64,000 nt of DNA from Massilia endophytica. Its GTDB lineage: Bacteria > Pseudomonadota > Gammaproteobacteria > Burkholderiales > Burkholderiaceae_D. How positions within the stretch are numbered: the first letter of the stretch is position 1; every line of letters begins with the position of its first letter. The stretch covers positions 1,798,001 through 1,862,000 of the forward strand of contig NZ_CP088952.1 in assembly GCF_021165955.1 (NCBI RefSeq), given 5' to 3'. This document shows, in pieces, positions 55,592 to 64,000 of the stretch. A program made the translations under genes and the position numbers. The notes beneath the pieces are model-generated. The model was not told where the DNA came from. It saw only the letters and a program-made list of their open reading frames with translations, and made no database searches.

Positions 55592-56692
55592 ATGTCTGGC
55601 AATTCCTTCGGCAAGCTCTTCTCGGTCAGTACTTTCGGCGAATCCCACGGTCCGGCCATCGGCTGCGTGATCGATGGCTGCCCGCCCGGCCTGGCGCTGT
55701 CGGAAGCGGACATCCAGCCGGAGCTGGACCGCCGCAAGCCGGGCACCTCGCGCCACGTAACGCAGCGACAGGAACCGGATGCGGTCCAAATCCTGTCGGG
55801 CGTCTACCAGGGCGTCACGACCGGCACGCCGATTGCGCTGCTGATCAAGAACGAGGATCAGCGCAGCAAGGACTACGGCAACATCGCCGAAAGCTTCCGT
55901 CCCGGCCACGCAGACTACACCTACTGGCACAAATACGGCGTGCGCGACCCGCGCGGCGGCGGCCGTTCCTCGGCGCGCCTGACGGCGCCGGTGGTGGGCG
56001 CGGCGGCCATTGCGAAGAAATGGCTCAAGGAGCACTATGGCACGGAGTTCTTCGGCTGCATGCGCCAGCTGGGCGACATCGAAGTGCCGTTCCAGGACTG
56101 GGCCCACGTTCCATCGAACCCGTTCTTCGCAGCGACGGCCGACGCGGACCTGATCGCGCGCATGGAAAGCTATATGGACGAGCTGCGCAAGGCCGGCGAC
56201 TCCATCGGCGCGCGCATCGACGTGGTGGCGACCAGGGTGCCGGTGGGCCTGGGCCAGCCCATCTACGACAAGCTGGATGCCGACATCGCCTACGCCATGA
56301 TGGGCATTAACGCCGTGAAGGGCGTGGAGATCGGCGCAGGCTTTGCATCGGTGGCCCAGCGCGGCTCCGAGCATGGCGACGAACTCACGCCGCAGGGCTT
56401 CGCCAGCAACCACGCGGGCGGCGTTCTGGGCGGGATTTCGACGGGGCAGGACATCACCGTATCCATCGCCATCAAGCCCACCTCGTCCATCCGCACGCCG
56501 CGCCGCTCCATCGACAAGGAAGGCAATCCCGTGATGGTGGAGACCTTCGGCCGCCACGATCCCTGCGTCGGCATCCGCGCCACGCCGATTGCGGAAGCCA
56601 TGCTGGCCCTGGTGCTCATGGACCACGCCCTCATGCATCGCGCCCAGTGCGGCGATGTGCGCGTGAACACCCCGGATATCGCCCGCCGCTAA
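55592..56692 (+). CDS. aroC: Chorismate synthase
   Basis: A 366-residue chorismate synthase, last step of the shikimate pathway. The start MSGNSFGKLFSVSTFGESHG and the GVYQGVTTGTPIALLIKN, RPGHADYTYWHKYGVRDPRGGGRSSAR and GRHDPCVGIRATPIAEAML segments are diagnostic. The frame opens 58 codons upstream, but only this ATG fits the family. A GC-rich hairpin follows the stop, and an MFS gene starts 35 bases later. Confidence 0.96.
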   Translation: MSGNSFGKLFSVSTFGESHGPAIGCVIDGCPPGLALSEADIQPELDRRKPGTSRHVTQRQEPDAVQILSGVYQGVTTGTPIALLIKNEDQRSKDYGNIAESFRPGHADYTYWHKYGVRDPRGGGRSSARLTAPVVGAAAIAKKWLKEHYGTEFFGCMRQLGDIEVPFQDWAHVPSNPFFAATADADLIARMESYMDELRKAGDSIGARIDVVATRVPVGLGQPIYDKLDADIAYAMMGINAVKGVEIGAGFASVAQRGSEHGDELTPQGFASNHAGGVLGGISTGQDITVSIAIKPTSSIRTPRRSIDKEGNPVMVETFGRHDPCVGIRATPIAEAMLALVLMDHALMHRAQCGDVRVNTPDIARR

Positions 56693-56700
56693 AGTCTGTT

Positions 56701-56720
56701 GCTCCCGCGCCCGCGGGAGC
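56701..56720. other. GC-rich hairpin between aroC and the MFS gene
   Basis: GCTCCCGC (56701-56708) and GCGGGAGC (56713-56720) form an eight-pair stem with a GCCC loop, starting eight bases after the aroC stop and ending seven bases before the next ATG. There is no T-run, so it may be an attenuating or stabilising element rather than a full terminator. Confidence 0.55.
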
Positions 56721-56727
56721 CTATACA

Positions 56728-57876
56728 ATGCCTGCACAAGCTGTCAGTTTCGCGCTTTTCCTCTTCTGCTATTACGCCCACGCTGGCACTTTCTCCACCT
56801 ACGCCAGCCTGTTCTTCGCCGCCAAGGGCATGAGCGTGGCGCAGATCGGCGTTCTGATGTCGCTGATCCAGGTCATGCGCATCTTCGGTCCGAATGTCTG
56901 GGGCTATGTGGCCGACCATTCCGAACGCCGCGTCTTCGTGCTGCGCCTGACGGGCATTGCGGCGCTGACCGCATTATCCGGCTTCTTCTTCGGCACCGCC
57001 TTCGCGCACCTGTTCGCGGCCATGGTGCTGCTGAATCTCTTCACGAGCGCCCAGGGACCGATCTGCGAGGCGCTGATGATGTCCGAAATGCGGGGAGACC
57101 TGAGCTACTACGGGCGCATCCGCCTCTGGGGCTCGATCGGCTTCATTCTCTCGGTGATGGGCGCGGCCTTTGTGCTGGACCAGTACGGGGTACTGGCCTT
57201 GCCGTGGGTGGCGGGCGCCTTGCTCGTATGCGTCCTGCTGGCCGCGCTGCGCCTGAAGGAGGTGCCGCGCATTCCCCATGCGGGGCCGCCGCCGGTGCTC
57301 ATGCAGGTGCTGCGCAAGCGCGAGGTGCAGATGTTCTTCCTCTCGACAGCCCTCATGGTCGCGGCGCACATGGCCGTCTACACCTTCTATTCGCTGTACC
57401 TTGAGCGGCACGGCTACAGCAAGGCCGTGATCGGGGCCATGTGGTCGCTCGGCGTGACGGCGGAAGTGCTGCTGTTCTACTTCCAGGGGAACATGATGCG
57501 GCGCTGGGGCGCGCGGAAGATGATGTACCTTGCGCTTGGTGTGGCGGCGCTGCGCTTCGCCATGATCGGCAGCCTGGCCGATTCGCTGGCATGGCTGGTG
57601 GTGGCCCAGGTGCTGCATGCGGCCACCTTCGCGCTGCATCACTCGGCAGCCGTCACCACCATGCAGCGCTGGTTCGCGGGCCCATTGCAGGCGCGCGGCC
57701 AGGCCTTGTATATCAGCCTGTCCTACGGCCTGGGCGGTTCGCTGGGGAGCCTCTTCCTCACGCGATGCTGGGAGAATCTGGGACCCGCCTCCGTGTACTA
57801 CGTGGCGGCAGGGCTGGCGGCGCTGGCTGCGGCGGCGGCAATGCTCTGCTTCCGCTTCCAGCGCCTGGACGCTTGA
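56728..57876 (+). CDS. MFS transporter, HcaT/MFS_1-like
   Basis: A 382-residue major facilitator with twelve predicted membrane segments. The starting sequence AQAVSFALFLFCYYAHAGTFSTYASLFF, the IQVMRIFGPNVWGYVADHSERR loop and YYGRIRLWGSIGFILSVMG match the 3-phenylpropionate-permease-like (HcaT) group. The substrate is not predictable from this. I chose the ATG at 56728 because the upstream part of the frame lies in aroC. It lies 35 bases behind aroC, across a hairpin. Confidence 0.85.
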   Translation: MPAQAVSFALFLFCYYAHAGTFSTYASLFFAAKGMSVAQIGVLMSLIQVMRIFGPNVWGYVADHSERRVFVLRLTGIAALTALSGFFFGTAFAHLFAAMVLLNLFTSAQGPICEALMMSEMRGDLSYYGRIRLWGSIGFILSVMGAAFVLDQYGVLALPWVAGALLVCVLLAALRLKEVPRIPHAGPPPVLMQVLRKREVQMFFLSTALMVAAHMAVYTFYSLYLERHGYSKAVIGAMWSLGVTAEVLLFYFQGNMMRRWGARKMMYLALGVAALRFAMIGSLADSLAWLVVAQVLHAATFALHHSAAVTTMQRWFAGPLQARGQALYISLSYGLGGSLGSLFLTRCWENLGPASVYYVAAGLAALAAAAAMLCFRFQRLDA

Positions 57877-59370
57877 TCAGGCGGCGCGGCTGCTCAGGGT
57901 TTCGAGCTGCTGGCGGCGTTCCACCGTCTTCACCACCAGCGCCCGCATATCGTTCAGCAGGCCGAACTCGGTCTGGCTAAGCTGGATGGGCGGGAAGGAC
58001 TCGTCCCAGTCGCCATACAGGAAACCGGCAGGCTGTCCGTTCGCCGATAGCGGCAGGATGACGAAGCTGCGCGCCGTCGCCAGCGTGCCTTTCCACCATT
58101 GCGGCAATTTTGACGCGAACTTGCCGTCGCGCGCGTTCTCGATGAAGATCACGCGGTCGCTGCTCAGGGCAGCGTGGAAGACGTTCGGTTCATAGGCCTC
58201 GTCGAACACCATCTGCGGCATGAGGTCGCGCACGCCCTCGCCGAAGCTCATCTTGGCTGCATACTGGCCGTCGCGGCGGCTGCGCACGAAGGCCACGGCG
58301 CGCGAGAAGTCCAGCCCCTTGTAGACGATTTCCAGCGCGGCCGACACCATCTGGCCCGGGCTGGCCGCATCGGCCATGTCGCGCATGTCGGCCAGGCCGC
58401 GCAGCAGGATCTTGTTGCCCGCGGCGCGCTGGCGCGTCTTGGCCAGGGCCTTGGCGCGGCGCTCGGCAGGGCGGGACAGCGGAGCGATGGAAAGGTCGGC
58501 CGCGGCTGCGGCGCGCGCATGGCCGATAGCCGTGTGCATCTTGTCCGGCGCCACGCCCACCATGCCGGAGTAGCGCTCCGCCAGGCGCGCCACTTCGGCG
58601 GCGCCGGCTTCGTCGTCGTTCCACAGCGCGGCGGCGCACAGGCGCGAAAGGGTGGAGACACCGGCGATCCAGTCCGCGTGGCTGAGCTGCGCGCCATCGG
58701 CGGAAGGCTCCACCGTGCGCATGCCCGCCACCAGGTTCTTCGGCAGGCCCCAGTGTTCGGCCGTCGAACGGCCGATCTCTTCGAGGGTGATGCCCAGCAG
58801 TTCCAGCGAGGCCATGTCTTCGCGCCCGATGCCGGTGCGCTGCTGCATGCGCGCCCAGACCTCGGGCATGTAGAAGGTCACCATCATGCGGCCCAGGGTA
58901 TGCAGCATGGAGCACACCACGGCTTCCTCGGCATGGCGGCTGGCGGCGCTGGTGGCCACTTCGCGCGCCACCATCCCGGCCAGTACGGCCTTCTCCATTT
59001 CGATGTGGGCGAGGGTGGTATCGGGCGAGGCGACGGACAGCTCCTCGATCAGCTTCAATCCCAGCGCCAGGTGGCCGATGGCCTCCGTGCCCAGCACCAG
59101 CACCGCCTTGGTCACGGTGTTCACGTGCTGGCCGAAGGCCGAATACATGCTGCTGTTTGCAAGGCGCAGCACCTTCTGCGTGAGAACGGGATCGGAGAGC
59201 ACCGTTTCCGTCATGCTGAATTCACTGTCGTCTTCGCCGCGCATGGCGCCCAGGATGGAGCTGATGGCCTTGGCGAAGGCCGGCATGTCGCCGCGGCTGC
59301 GCGTGCGTTCCCACAGCAGGGCGAGCGTCTGTTCGCCGGGAGAGGTATCGGAGTCGAATGGCATGTTCAT
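57877..59370 (-). CDS. HDOD-GAF signalling protein
   Basis: A 497-residue protein. The HDOD domain (about 25-235) has VLSDPVLTQKVLRLANSSMYSAFG, TVTKAVLVLGTEAIGHLALGL and MLHTLGRMMVTFYMPEVW. A C-terminal GAF-like domain (about 330-480) ends near PAGFLYGDWDESFPPIQLSQTEFGLLNDMRALVV. HDOD proteins lack phosphohydrolase activity and act in signalling and regulation. It overlaps the upstream PAS-GGDEF-EAL gene by four bases, so the two are probably partners. Its stop abuts the MFS gene stop. Confidence 0.87.
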   Translation of the reverse strand: MNMPFDSDTSPGEQTLALLWERTRSRGDMPAFAKAISSILGAMRGEDDSEFSMTETVLSDPVLTQKVLRLANSSMYSAFGQHVNTVTKAVLVLGTEAIGHLALGLKLIEELSVASPDTTLAHIEMEKAVLAGMVAREVATSAASRHAEEAVVCSMLHTLGRMMVTFYMPEVWARMQQRTGIGREDMASLELLGITLEEIGRSTAEHWGLPKNLVAGMRTVEPSADGAQLSHADWIAGVSTLSRLCAAALWNDDEAGAAEVARLAERYSGMVGVAPDKMHTAIGHARAAAAADLSIAPLSRPAERRAKALAKTRQRAAGNKILLRGLADMRDMADAASPGQMVSAALEIVYKGLDFSRAVAFVRSRRDGQYAAKMSFGEGVRDLMPQMVFDEAYEPNVFHAALSSDRVIFIENARDGKFASKLPQWWKGTLATARSFVILPLSANGQPAGFLYGDWDESFPPIQLSQTEFGLLNDMRALVVKTVERRQQLETLSSRAA

Positions 59371-61097
59371 TGGGCCACCTGTCGCAGTTCTTCAGGCAGC
59401 AGGCTGGCGTAAGTGCTGTCGCGCAGCGCCGCTACCGCCACGTTGGCGGCCATGGGCTTCCCGGTCAGGAAGCCCTGGATATAGCGGCAGCCGCGCTCTT
59501 TGATGTAGTGGAGCTGTTCTTCATTCTCGACGCCTTCGGCCACCACGGACAGGTCCAGGTGCTTGGCCAGGTCGAGCACTGCGTTGCAGATCGCCGCGTC
59601 CTTCTGGGACGTGGGCAGGTCGCGGATAAAGGCGCGGTCGATCTTCAGTACGGAGATCGGGAAGCGCTTGAGGTAGGCGAGCGAGGAGTAGCCCGTACCG
59701 AAATCGTCGATGGCGATGCGCGCCTTGCGCTCGGCCATCTTGGACAGGATCACTTCCGCGTGGACCGGGTCGATCATCAGCGTACCCTCCGTAATCTCCA
59801 GCACCAGCTGTTCGCCGGACAGGCCGGAGAAGGCGATGGCATCGTCCAGCACTTCCAGGAACTTATCGCTGCGGAACTGGCGCGGACTGATATTGACCGA
59901 GATGTAGAGCGGGCGCTTGGCCGTTTCCTGGAACTGCTTGAGCTGCACGCAGGCCGACTTCAGCGCCCAGGCGCCGAGCAGGCTGATAAGGCCATTGGTC
60001 TCGGCGATGGGAATGAAGCGCGACGGCGGCACCATGCCCAGGGTAGGGTGCTTCCAGCGCATCAGGGTCTCGAAGCCCTCGATCTCGCGCGAGCGCGCGT
60101 CCACGATGGGCTGGTAGTACAGCATGAATTCGCCCTCGCGCACGGCCTGGAACATGGCCGCCTCCAGCGAGATGTCGTGTTCCGGCGGCCCATTGTCGCG
60201 CGGGCTGTACACCAGGCTGCGCGCCTTGCCGGTCTGCTTGGCGCGCGACATGGCCGCATCGGCCATGGCCACCAGGCGGATCTCGTCTTCCGCGTGTTCG
60301 GGATAGACCGATACGCCGATGGAGGCGCCGATATAAATAGTGTGGCCCTCGATCTCGAAGGGCGACTGCAGGGTGGCCAGCAGGCGGCCGGTCACCAGCT
60401 TGATCTGGGCGTCGTTGAAGGTGCCGGGCAGGATGGCCACGAACTCGTCGCCGCCCACGCGCGCCAGGGTGTCGCTGTCGCGCAGCGTCTTGCGTAGGCG
60501 GGCGGACGCCATGCGCAGCACGGCGTCGCCGATGGGGTGGCCAAGGCCGTCGTTCACCTTCTTGAAGCTGTCCAGGCCCACCGTGGCCACGGCGAAGCCC
60601 TGGCCGGAGCGGCGCGCCTGGGCGATGGTCATGCGCAGGCGGTCGGACAGAAGCAGGCGGTTGGGAAGCTCGGTCAGCGCGTCGTGCGTGGCCATGTGGC
60701 GCAGGCGTTCTTCGGTAGCGTGCTGGGTCGTCATGTCCCGGCCCACCACGAGCAGCTCGCGCACACCCGCCGCGTTGGCATAGGCCGAGATGCGAAGTTC
60801 GAACCACACTTCCAGCTCGCCGCAGCGCAGGCGGGTCTCCACCCGGCTCACGGGCTGCACCTGCATCACGTCCGTCAGCGCGCCTTTCAGCGTGCCCTGG
60901 TCGAATTCGCAGACGAGGGAGGTGAGAAGCTGTCCACGCAGTTCCTGAGCCTGGGCCAGGGCCGCAGCGCTGCGCCGGCTGGCGAACAGGATTTGTCCCG
61001 CCATGTTGAGGCGGAACACGACATCGCCAGCCTCTTCGAGCAAACTGTCGAATTCGGGCCGCGGATCATTCGCCGGAACGGGGTGGCTGGACTGCAT
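59367..61097 (-). CDS. PAS-GGDEF-EAL c-di-GMP protein
   Basis: A 576-residue signalling enzyme. A PAS domain occupies about 10-125. The GGDEF domain (about 130-295) has an intact RVGGDEF signature with a feedback I-site RDSD five residues before it. The EAL domain (about 310-560) has GFETLMRW, so ETL in place of EAL but with the metal-binding glutamate kept, and NISPRQF, LEITEG, AIDDFGTGYSS, LKIDRAF and VAEGVEN. It could both make and degrade c-di-GMP. No membrane segment is seen. It overlaps the HDOD gene by four bases. Confidence 0.92.
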   Translation of the reverse strand: MQSSHPVPANDPRPEFDSLLEEAGDVVFRLNMAGQILFASRRSAAALAQAQELRGQLLTSLVCEFDQGTLKGALTDVMQVQPVSRVETRLRCGELEVWFELRISAYANAAGVRELLVVGRDMTTQHATEERLRHMATHDALTELPNRLLLSDRLRMTIAQARRSGQGFAVATVGLDSFKKVNDGLGHPIGDAVLRMASARLRKTLRDSDTLARVGGDEFVAILPGTFNDAQIKLVTGRLLATLQSPFEIEGHTIYIGASIGVSVYPEHAEDEIRLVAMADAAMSRAKQTGKARSLVYSPRDNGPPEHDISLEAAMFQAVREGEFMLYYQPIVDARSREIEGFETLMRWKHPTLGMVPPSRFIPIAETNGLISLLGAWALKSACVQLKQFQETAKRPLYISVNISPRQFRSDKFLEVLDDAIAFSGLSGEQLVLEITEGTLMIDPVHAEVILSKMAERKARIAIDDFGTGYSSLAYLKRFPISVLKIDRAFIRDLPTSQKDAAICNAVLDLAKHLDLSVVAEGVENEEQLHYIKERGCRYIQGFLTGKPMAANVAVAALRDSTYASLLPEELRQVAQ

Positions 61098-61342
61098 CGC
61101 TAGTGAAACTTTCGGTTATTGCCGTGGGTCAAGGAAAAACAAATGTATCACCGAACTGACATTTATTCATGAAAAAAGACAAATTCCCCTTAAGTTACCC
61201 GAAAAAAGTTGTTGGCGTGCGGCAATTCTGCAAATCCAGGTGAGAAAAGCGGCGCATGTTGATGATTTATTGAGCAATATTGACTTGCTTGCCGAAGGCT
61301 GGGGATTGGGCTAGCCTGATGTAAAACCGATAAGAGGACCAT
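61098..61342. other. 245-base divergent intergenic region
   Basis: This gap separates the PAS-GGDEF-EAL gene from the AidB-like gene and should hold both promoters. It is clearly richer in A and T than its surroundings. I see several A-runs but no convincing -35/-10 pair, inverted repeat or small ORF with a ribosome site. An AAGAGGA ribosome site precedes the ATG at 61343. Confidence 0.5.
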
Positions 61343-63037
61343 ATGAACCAGTTCGACACCCATGAAGTGTTCAATCAGGCGGCAGCCTTCGAAGATATTA
61401 ATCTTTTCGAGGCGGATATTCCCCTGCAGGAGGCGCTGGCCAGGGAAGGCGCTGGCGCCAGCCGCGCCGGGCTGTCGGAACTGGGCGCAAGGCTGGGCCG
61501 GGCCGAGACCCTGGCCCTGGCGCGCATGGCGAACGAGAATGGCCCCGTGCTGCACCGCTTCGACCGGAGCGGTCGCCGCATCGACCAGGTGGAGTTCCAT
61601 CCCAGCTGGCACGCATTGATGGAACTTCTGATTACAGCGGGCGCGCATTCCTCGCCCTGGGAACAGCCCGGGCCGGGCGCCCAGGTGGCGCGCGCGGCGG
61701 CCTACCTGATGTTCGGCCAGGTGGAAAATGGCTCCCAATGTCCCGTGACCATGACCTATGCCTGCGTGCCCGCATTGCGCCAATCGCCCGCGCTGGCGGG
61801 ACGCTGGCTGCCCAAGATTCTCTCCCGCCAATACGACCCCCGCGCGCTGCCCATCGACCAGAAGCGCGGAGCTCTCGTGGGCATGGGCATGACCGAGAAG
61901 CAGGGCGGTTCGGATGTGCGCAGCAACCGCACCCGCGCCGAACCCGTGCTGCCCCCGGAAGCGGAGGCCGTGTTCGGCCAGCATTCGCAGGACGTCTACC
62001 GGCTGGTGGGCCACAAGTGGTTCTTCTCCGCGCCGCAGAGCGACGCCCATCTCGTACTGGCCCAGACGGAAGGCGAGGGCAGCGCAGGCATCTCCTGCTT
62101 CCTCGTGCCGCGCTTCCTGGACGACGGCCGCCTGAACGAAGTGCGCGTGCAGCGCCTGAAGGACAAGCTGGGCAACCGCTCCAATGCCTCCTCGGAGGTG
62201 GAATTCGCGGGCGCCTACGGCTGGCTGCTCGGGAAGCCGGGGCGCGGCATTCCCACCATCCTGGAAATGGGCAGCCATACGCGGCTGGACTGCGTTCTGG
62301 GCAGCGCAGGCGCCATGCGCTGCGCCCTGACGCACGCCCTGCATCACGCGCGCCAGCGCCAGGCCTTCGGCAGGCCGCTCGCCGAACAGCCCCTGATGCA
62401 GAACGTGCTGGCCGACCTGGCCCTCGAATCCGAGGCCGCCACGGCCTTCGCCATGCGCCTGGCGCGCTGCTTCGACCATCCCGGGGACGCCGCCGAAACG
62501 ACGCTGGGCCGCCTGCTCACGCCCGCAGGCAAGTACTGGATCTGCAAGCGCGGACCGGCCTTCGGCGCCGAAGCCATGGAGGTGATCGGCGGCAGCGGCT
62601 ATGTGGAAGAGAGCCCGCTGGCGCGCCTGTACCGCGAGCTGCCGGTCAATTCGATCTGGGAGGGCTCGGGCAACGTGATGTGCCTGGACCTGCTGCGCGC
62701 CTTCGCCCGCTCGCCCGCCGCTGCCGAGGCCCTGCAGGCGGAACTGGCGCTGGCCGGGGAGGGCAATGCGGACTATGTGCGCTTCACGGGCGCGCTGCTG
62801 GAGCAGCTGCGCCAGCCCCAGGCCGAGGAATACGGGGCGCGGCTGCTGGCGGAGCGCATCGTGCTGGCGGTACAGGCGGGGCTGCTCCTGCGCCACGCCC
62901 CGGCTGCCGTGAGCGGGGCATTCATCGCCTCCCGTATCGCGCGGGAACCGGGCGGCGCCTTCGGCCGCCTGCCCCAGGGCGTGGACTGCGCGGCCATTCT
63001 GGAACGGGCGCTGCCAGTGGACAGCGCTCGCACTTGA
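61343..63037 (+). CDS. aidB: AidB-like acyl-CoA-dehydrogenase-family flavoprotein
   Basis: A 564-residue acyl-CoA dehydrogenase homologue of the AidB branch. Landmarks are NQAAAFEDINLFEAD, GMGMTEKQGGSDVRSN and YGWLLGKPGRGIPTILEMGSHTR, together with EVIGGSGYVEESPLARLYRELPVNSIWEGSGNVM. E. coli AidB is induced by alkylating agents and binds DNA; its enzymatic role is uncertain. No Ada, AlkA or AlkB genes are next to it, so regulation by the adaptive response is unproven here. Confidence 0.88.
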   Translation: MNQFDTHEVFNQAAAFEDINLFEADIPLQEALAREGAGASRAGLSELGARLGRAETLALARMANENGPVLHRFDRSGRRIDQVEFHPSWHALMELLITAGAHSSPWEQPGPGAQVARAAAYLMFGQVENGSQCPVTMTYACVPALRQSPALAGRWLPKILSRQYDPRALPIDQKRGALVGMGMTEKQGGSDVRSNRTRAEPVLPPEAEAVFGQHSQDVYRLVGHKWFFSAPQSDAHLVLAQTEGEGSAGISCFLVPRFLDDGRLNEVRVQRLKDKLGNRSNASSEVEFAGAYGWLLGKPGRGIPTILEMGSHTRLDCVLGSAGAMRCALTHALHHARQRQAFGRPLAEQPLMQNVLADLALESEAATAFAMRLARCFDHPGDAAETTLGRLLTPAGKYWICKRGPAFGAEAMEVIGGSGYVEESPLARLYRELPVNSIWEGSGNVMCLDLLRAFARSPAAAEALQAELALAGEGNADYVRFTGALLEQLRQPQAEEYGARLLAERIVLAVQAGLLLRHAPAAVSGAFIASRIAREPGGAFGRLPQGVDCAAILERALPVDSART

Positions 63038-63074
63038 CTGGGATAATGCGGAATACCCATCTATTCGACGAGCC

Positions 63075-63725
63075 ATGAAACAAGATCCGCGCTTCCCCAA
63101 TCTTTTCATCACCGACCATCCGCTGATCCAGCACAAGCTGAGCCACATGCGCGACAAGGGCACCTCGACCCGCACCTTCCGCGAGCTGCTGAAGGAAATC
63201 ACGCAGCTGATGGGCTATGAAATCACCCGCGACCTGCCGCTGACCACCCGCCAGATCGAGACGCCGCTGCAGACCATCGACGCTCCCGTCATCGCGGGCA
63301 AGAAGCTGGCGGTGGTGCCCATCCTGCGCGCGGGCATCGGCATGAGCGACGGCCTGCTGAACCTCGTGCCGTCGGCGCGCGTGGGCCATATCGGCGTGTT
63401 CCGCGATCCCGAAACCCACCAGCCGGTGGAATACCTGGTGCGCCTGCCCGACCTGGTGGACCGCACCTTCATCCTGTGCGACCCGATGGTCGCTACCGGC
63501 AATTCGGCCGTGCACGCCGTGGATGTGCTGAAAAGCCGCGGCGTGAGCGACGAACAGATCATCTTCCTGGCCCTGGTGGCCGCGCCGGAAGGCATTGAGG
63601 TGTTCCAGAAGTCGCACCCGAATGTGAAGATCTACTGCGCTTCGCTCGATTCGCACCTGAACGACCACGCCTACATCATGCCCGGCCTGGGCGACGCGGG
63701 CGACCGCATCTTCGGCACCAAGTAA
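63075..63725 (+). CDS. upp: Uracil phosphoribosyltransferase
   Basis: A 216-residue UPRTase for pyrimidine salvage. It has FITDHPLIQHKLSHMRDKGTSTRTFRELLKEI, the GIGMSDGLLNLVPSARVGHIG region and the PRPP motif FILCDPMVATGNSAVHAVDVL, and it ends with PGLGDAGDRIFGTK. The length is slightly above the usual 208. The stop overlaps the next ATG as TAATG, so the following Hpt gene is translationally coupled. Confidence 0.96.
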   Translation: MKQDPRFPNLFITDHPLIQHKLSHMRDKGTSTRTFRELLKEITQLMGYEITRDLPLTTRQIETPLQTIDAPVIAGKKLAVVPILRAGIGMSDGLLNLVPSARVGHIGVFRDPETHQPVEYLVRLPDLVDRTFILCDPMVATGNSAVHAVDVLKSRGVSDEQIIFLALVAAPEGIEVFQKSHPNVKIYCASLDSHLNDHAYIMPGLGDAGDRIFGTK

Positions 63726-64000
63726 TGGCCACACCGGTCGACCCGGCCTACCGGGAGCGTTTGAAGGCGCTGGCGGACAAGTATGCCGCCGCGCTGCCCG
63801 AGCGCCTGGATGCCGTCGACAGGGCCCTGGCTGCAGTACTGGCCGAGGGAGCCGGACAGCCCCAGCTCGAGGCCCTGCACCACAGCCTGCACACCATTGC
63901 CGGTTCGGCCGGCTCCTTTGGGTTCAGGCTGCTCGGCGAGCAGGCGCGGCAGCTGGAACAGCAGGTGCGCGCCATGCTGGAGCAGGGCGCCTCCTGGGAC
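63725..64000 (+). CDS. Hpt-domain protein (5' part, runs off the window)
   Basis: Ninety-two residues of an open frame beginning at the ATG that overlaps the upp stop. The sequence forms an Hpt four-helix bundle, with the phosphotransfer histidine H56 in SLHTIAGSAGSFGF followed by a LLGEQARQLEQQV helix. Hpt domains relay phosphate between receivers. Since the frame is still open at the window end, this may be the start of a larger hybrid regulator (for example Hpt-REC-GGDEF), but that part is not visible. Confidence 0.75.
   Translation, partial: MATPVDPAYRERLKALADKYAAALPERLDAVDRALAAVLAEGAGQPQLEALHHSLHTIAGSAGSFGFRLLGEQARQLEQQVRAMLEQGASWD

Noticed and set aside
61190..63202. 670-residue frame antisense to aidB
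   Set aside because: It covers a conserved flavoprotein gene and has shadow-type composition with no recognisable domain.

Overview
The window is chromosomal DNA of a high-GC betaproteobacterium, most likely Oxalobacteraceae (Massilia/Duganella/Pseudoduganella type). This is inferred from the GC-rich sequence, the rpfE-recJ pairing, tandem LolC/E proteins, a DUF3297 gene and many c-di-GMP and chemotaxis proteins. Gene density is very high. I saw no rRNA, tRNA, IS element, prophage or CRISPR array.

Layout. 1-1451: the end of a type VI secretion cluster (tssF fragment, tssG). 1560-5400: isochorismatase-type hydrolase, SnoaL-like exported protein, and the rpfE-like/recJ pair. 5488-9513: lipoprotein-sorting operon (two tandem LolC/E permeases, LolD) followed by TatD. 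9555-13987: ComEC, GNAT, alpha/beta hydrolase, dcd. 13994-17787: a Cpx-type envelope stress locus. cpxR-cpxA diverge from a CpxP/Spy-like gene and an intradiol-dioxygenase-like lipoprotein, and two perfect CpxR boxes lie between them. 17812-26298: the most unusual part, described below. 26433-29980: Arg/Lys/Orn decarboxylase, folA, a DJ-1/PfpI protein. 30014-37256: DUF3297, carA, an unusually long carB with an extra C-terminal domain, and a chemoreceptor. 37269-49060: a long minus-strand run (wrbA, DUF2069, FAD-linked dehydrogenase, DUF4124, FtsX-type permease, AttH/CrtC-like protein, ABC exporter, aldolase, rhlE, thyA). 49096-64000: YihY, hydrolase, metY, CBS protein, REC-GGDEF-EAL, aroC, MFS transporter, HDOD-GAF, PAS-GGDEF-EAL, AidB-like flavoprotein, upp and the start of an Hpt protein.

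The candidate undescribed system is a six-gene plus-strand cassette (17949-24963) with a sigma-54 enhancer-binding protein lying convergently at its end (24964-26298). Upstream of the first gene is an excellent -24/-12 promoter (17900-17915). Before that are three phased copies of a 14-bp palindrome that look like activator sites. The cassette encodes a duplicated glycine-zipper protein with an acidic, aromatic segment, a HExxH metallopeptidase-like protein, a 723-aa protein I do not recognise, a BioF-like PLP enzyme, a GIY-YIG-like protein with a CxCxxC tail, and an amidohydrolase. The genes are packed within a few bases of each other. I infer a self-contained sigma-54 regulated unit of unknown function.

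A second notable point is carB. It encodes 1269 residues, about 190 more than usual, and ends in a domain resembling nucleoside 2-deoxyribosyltransferases.
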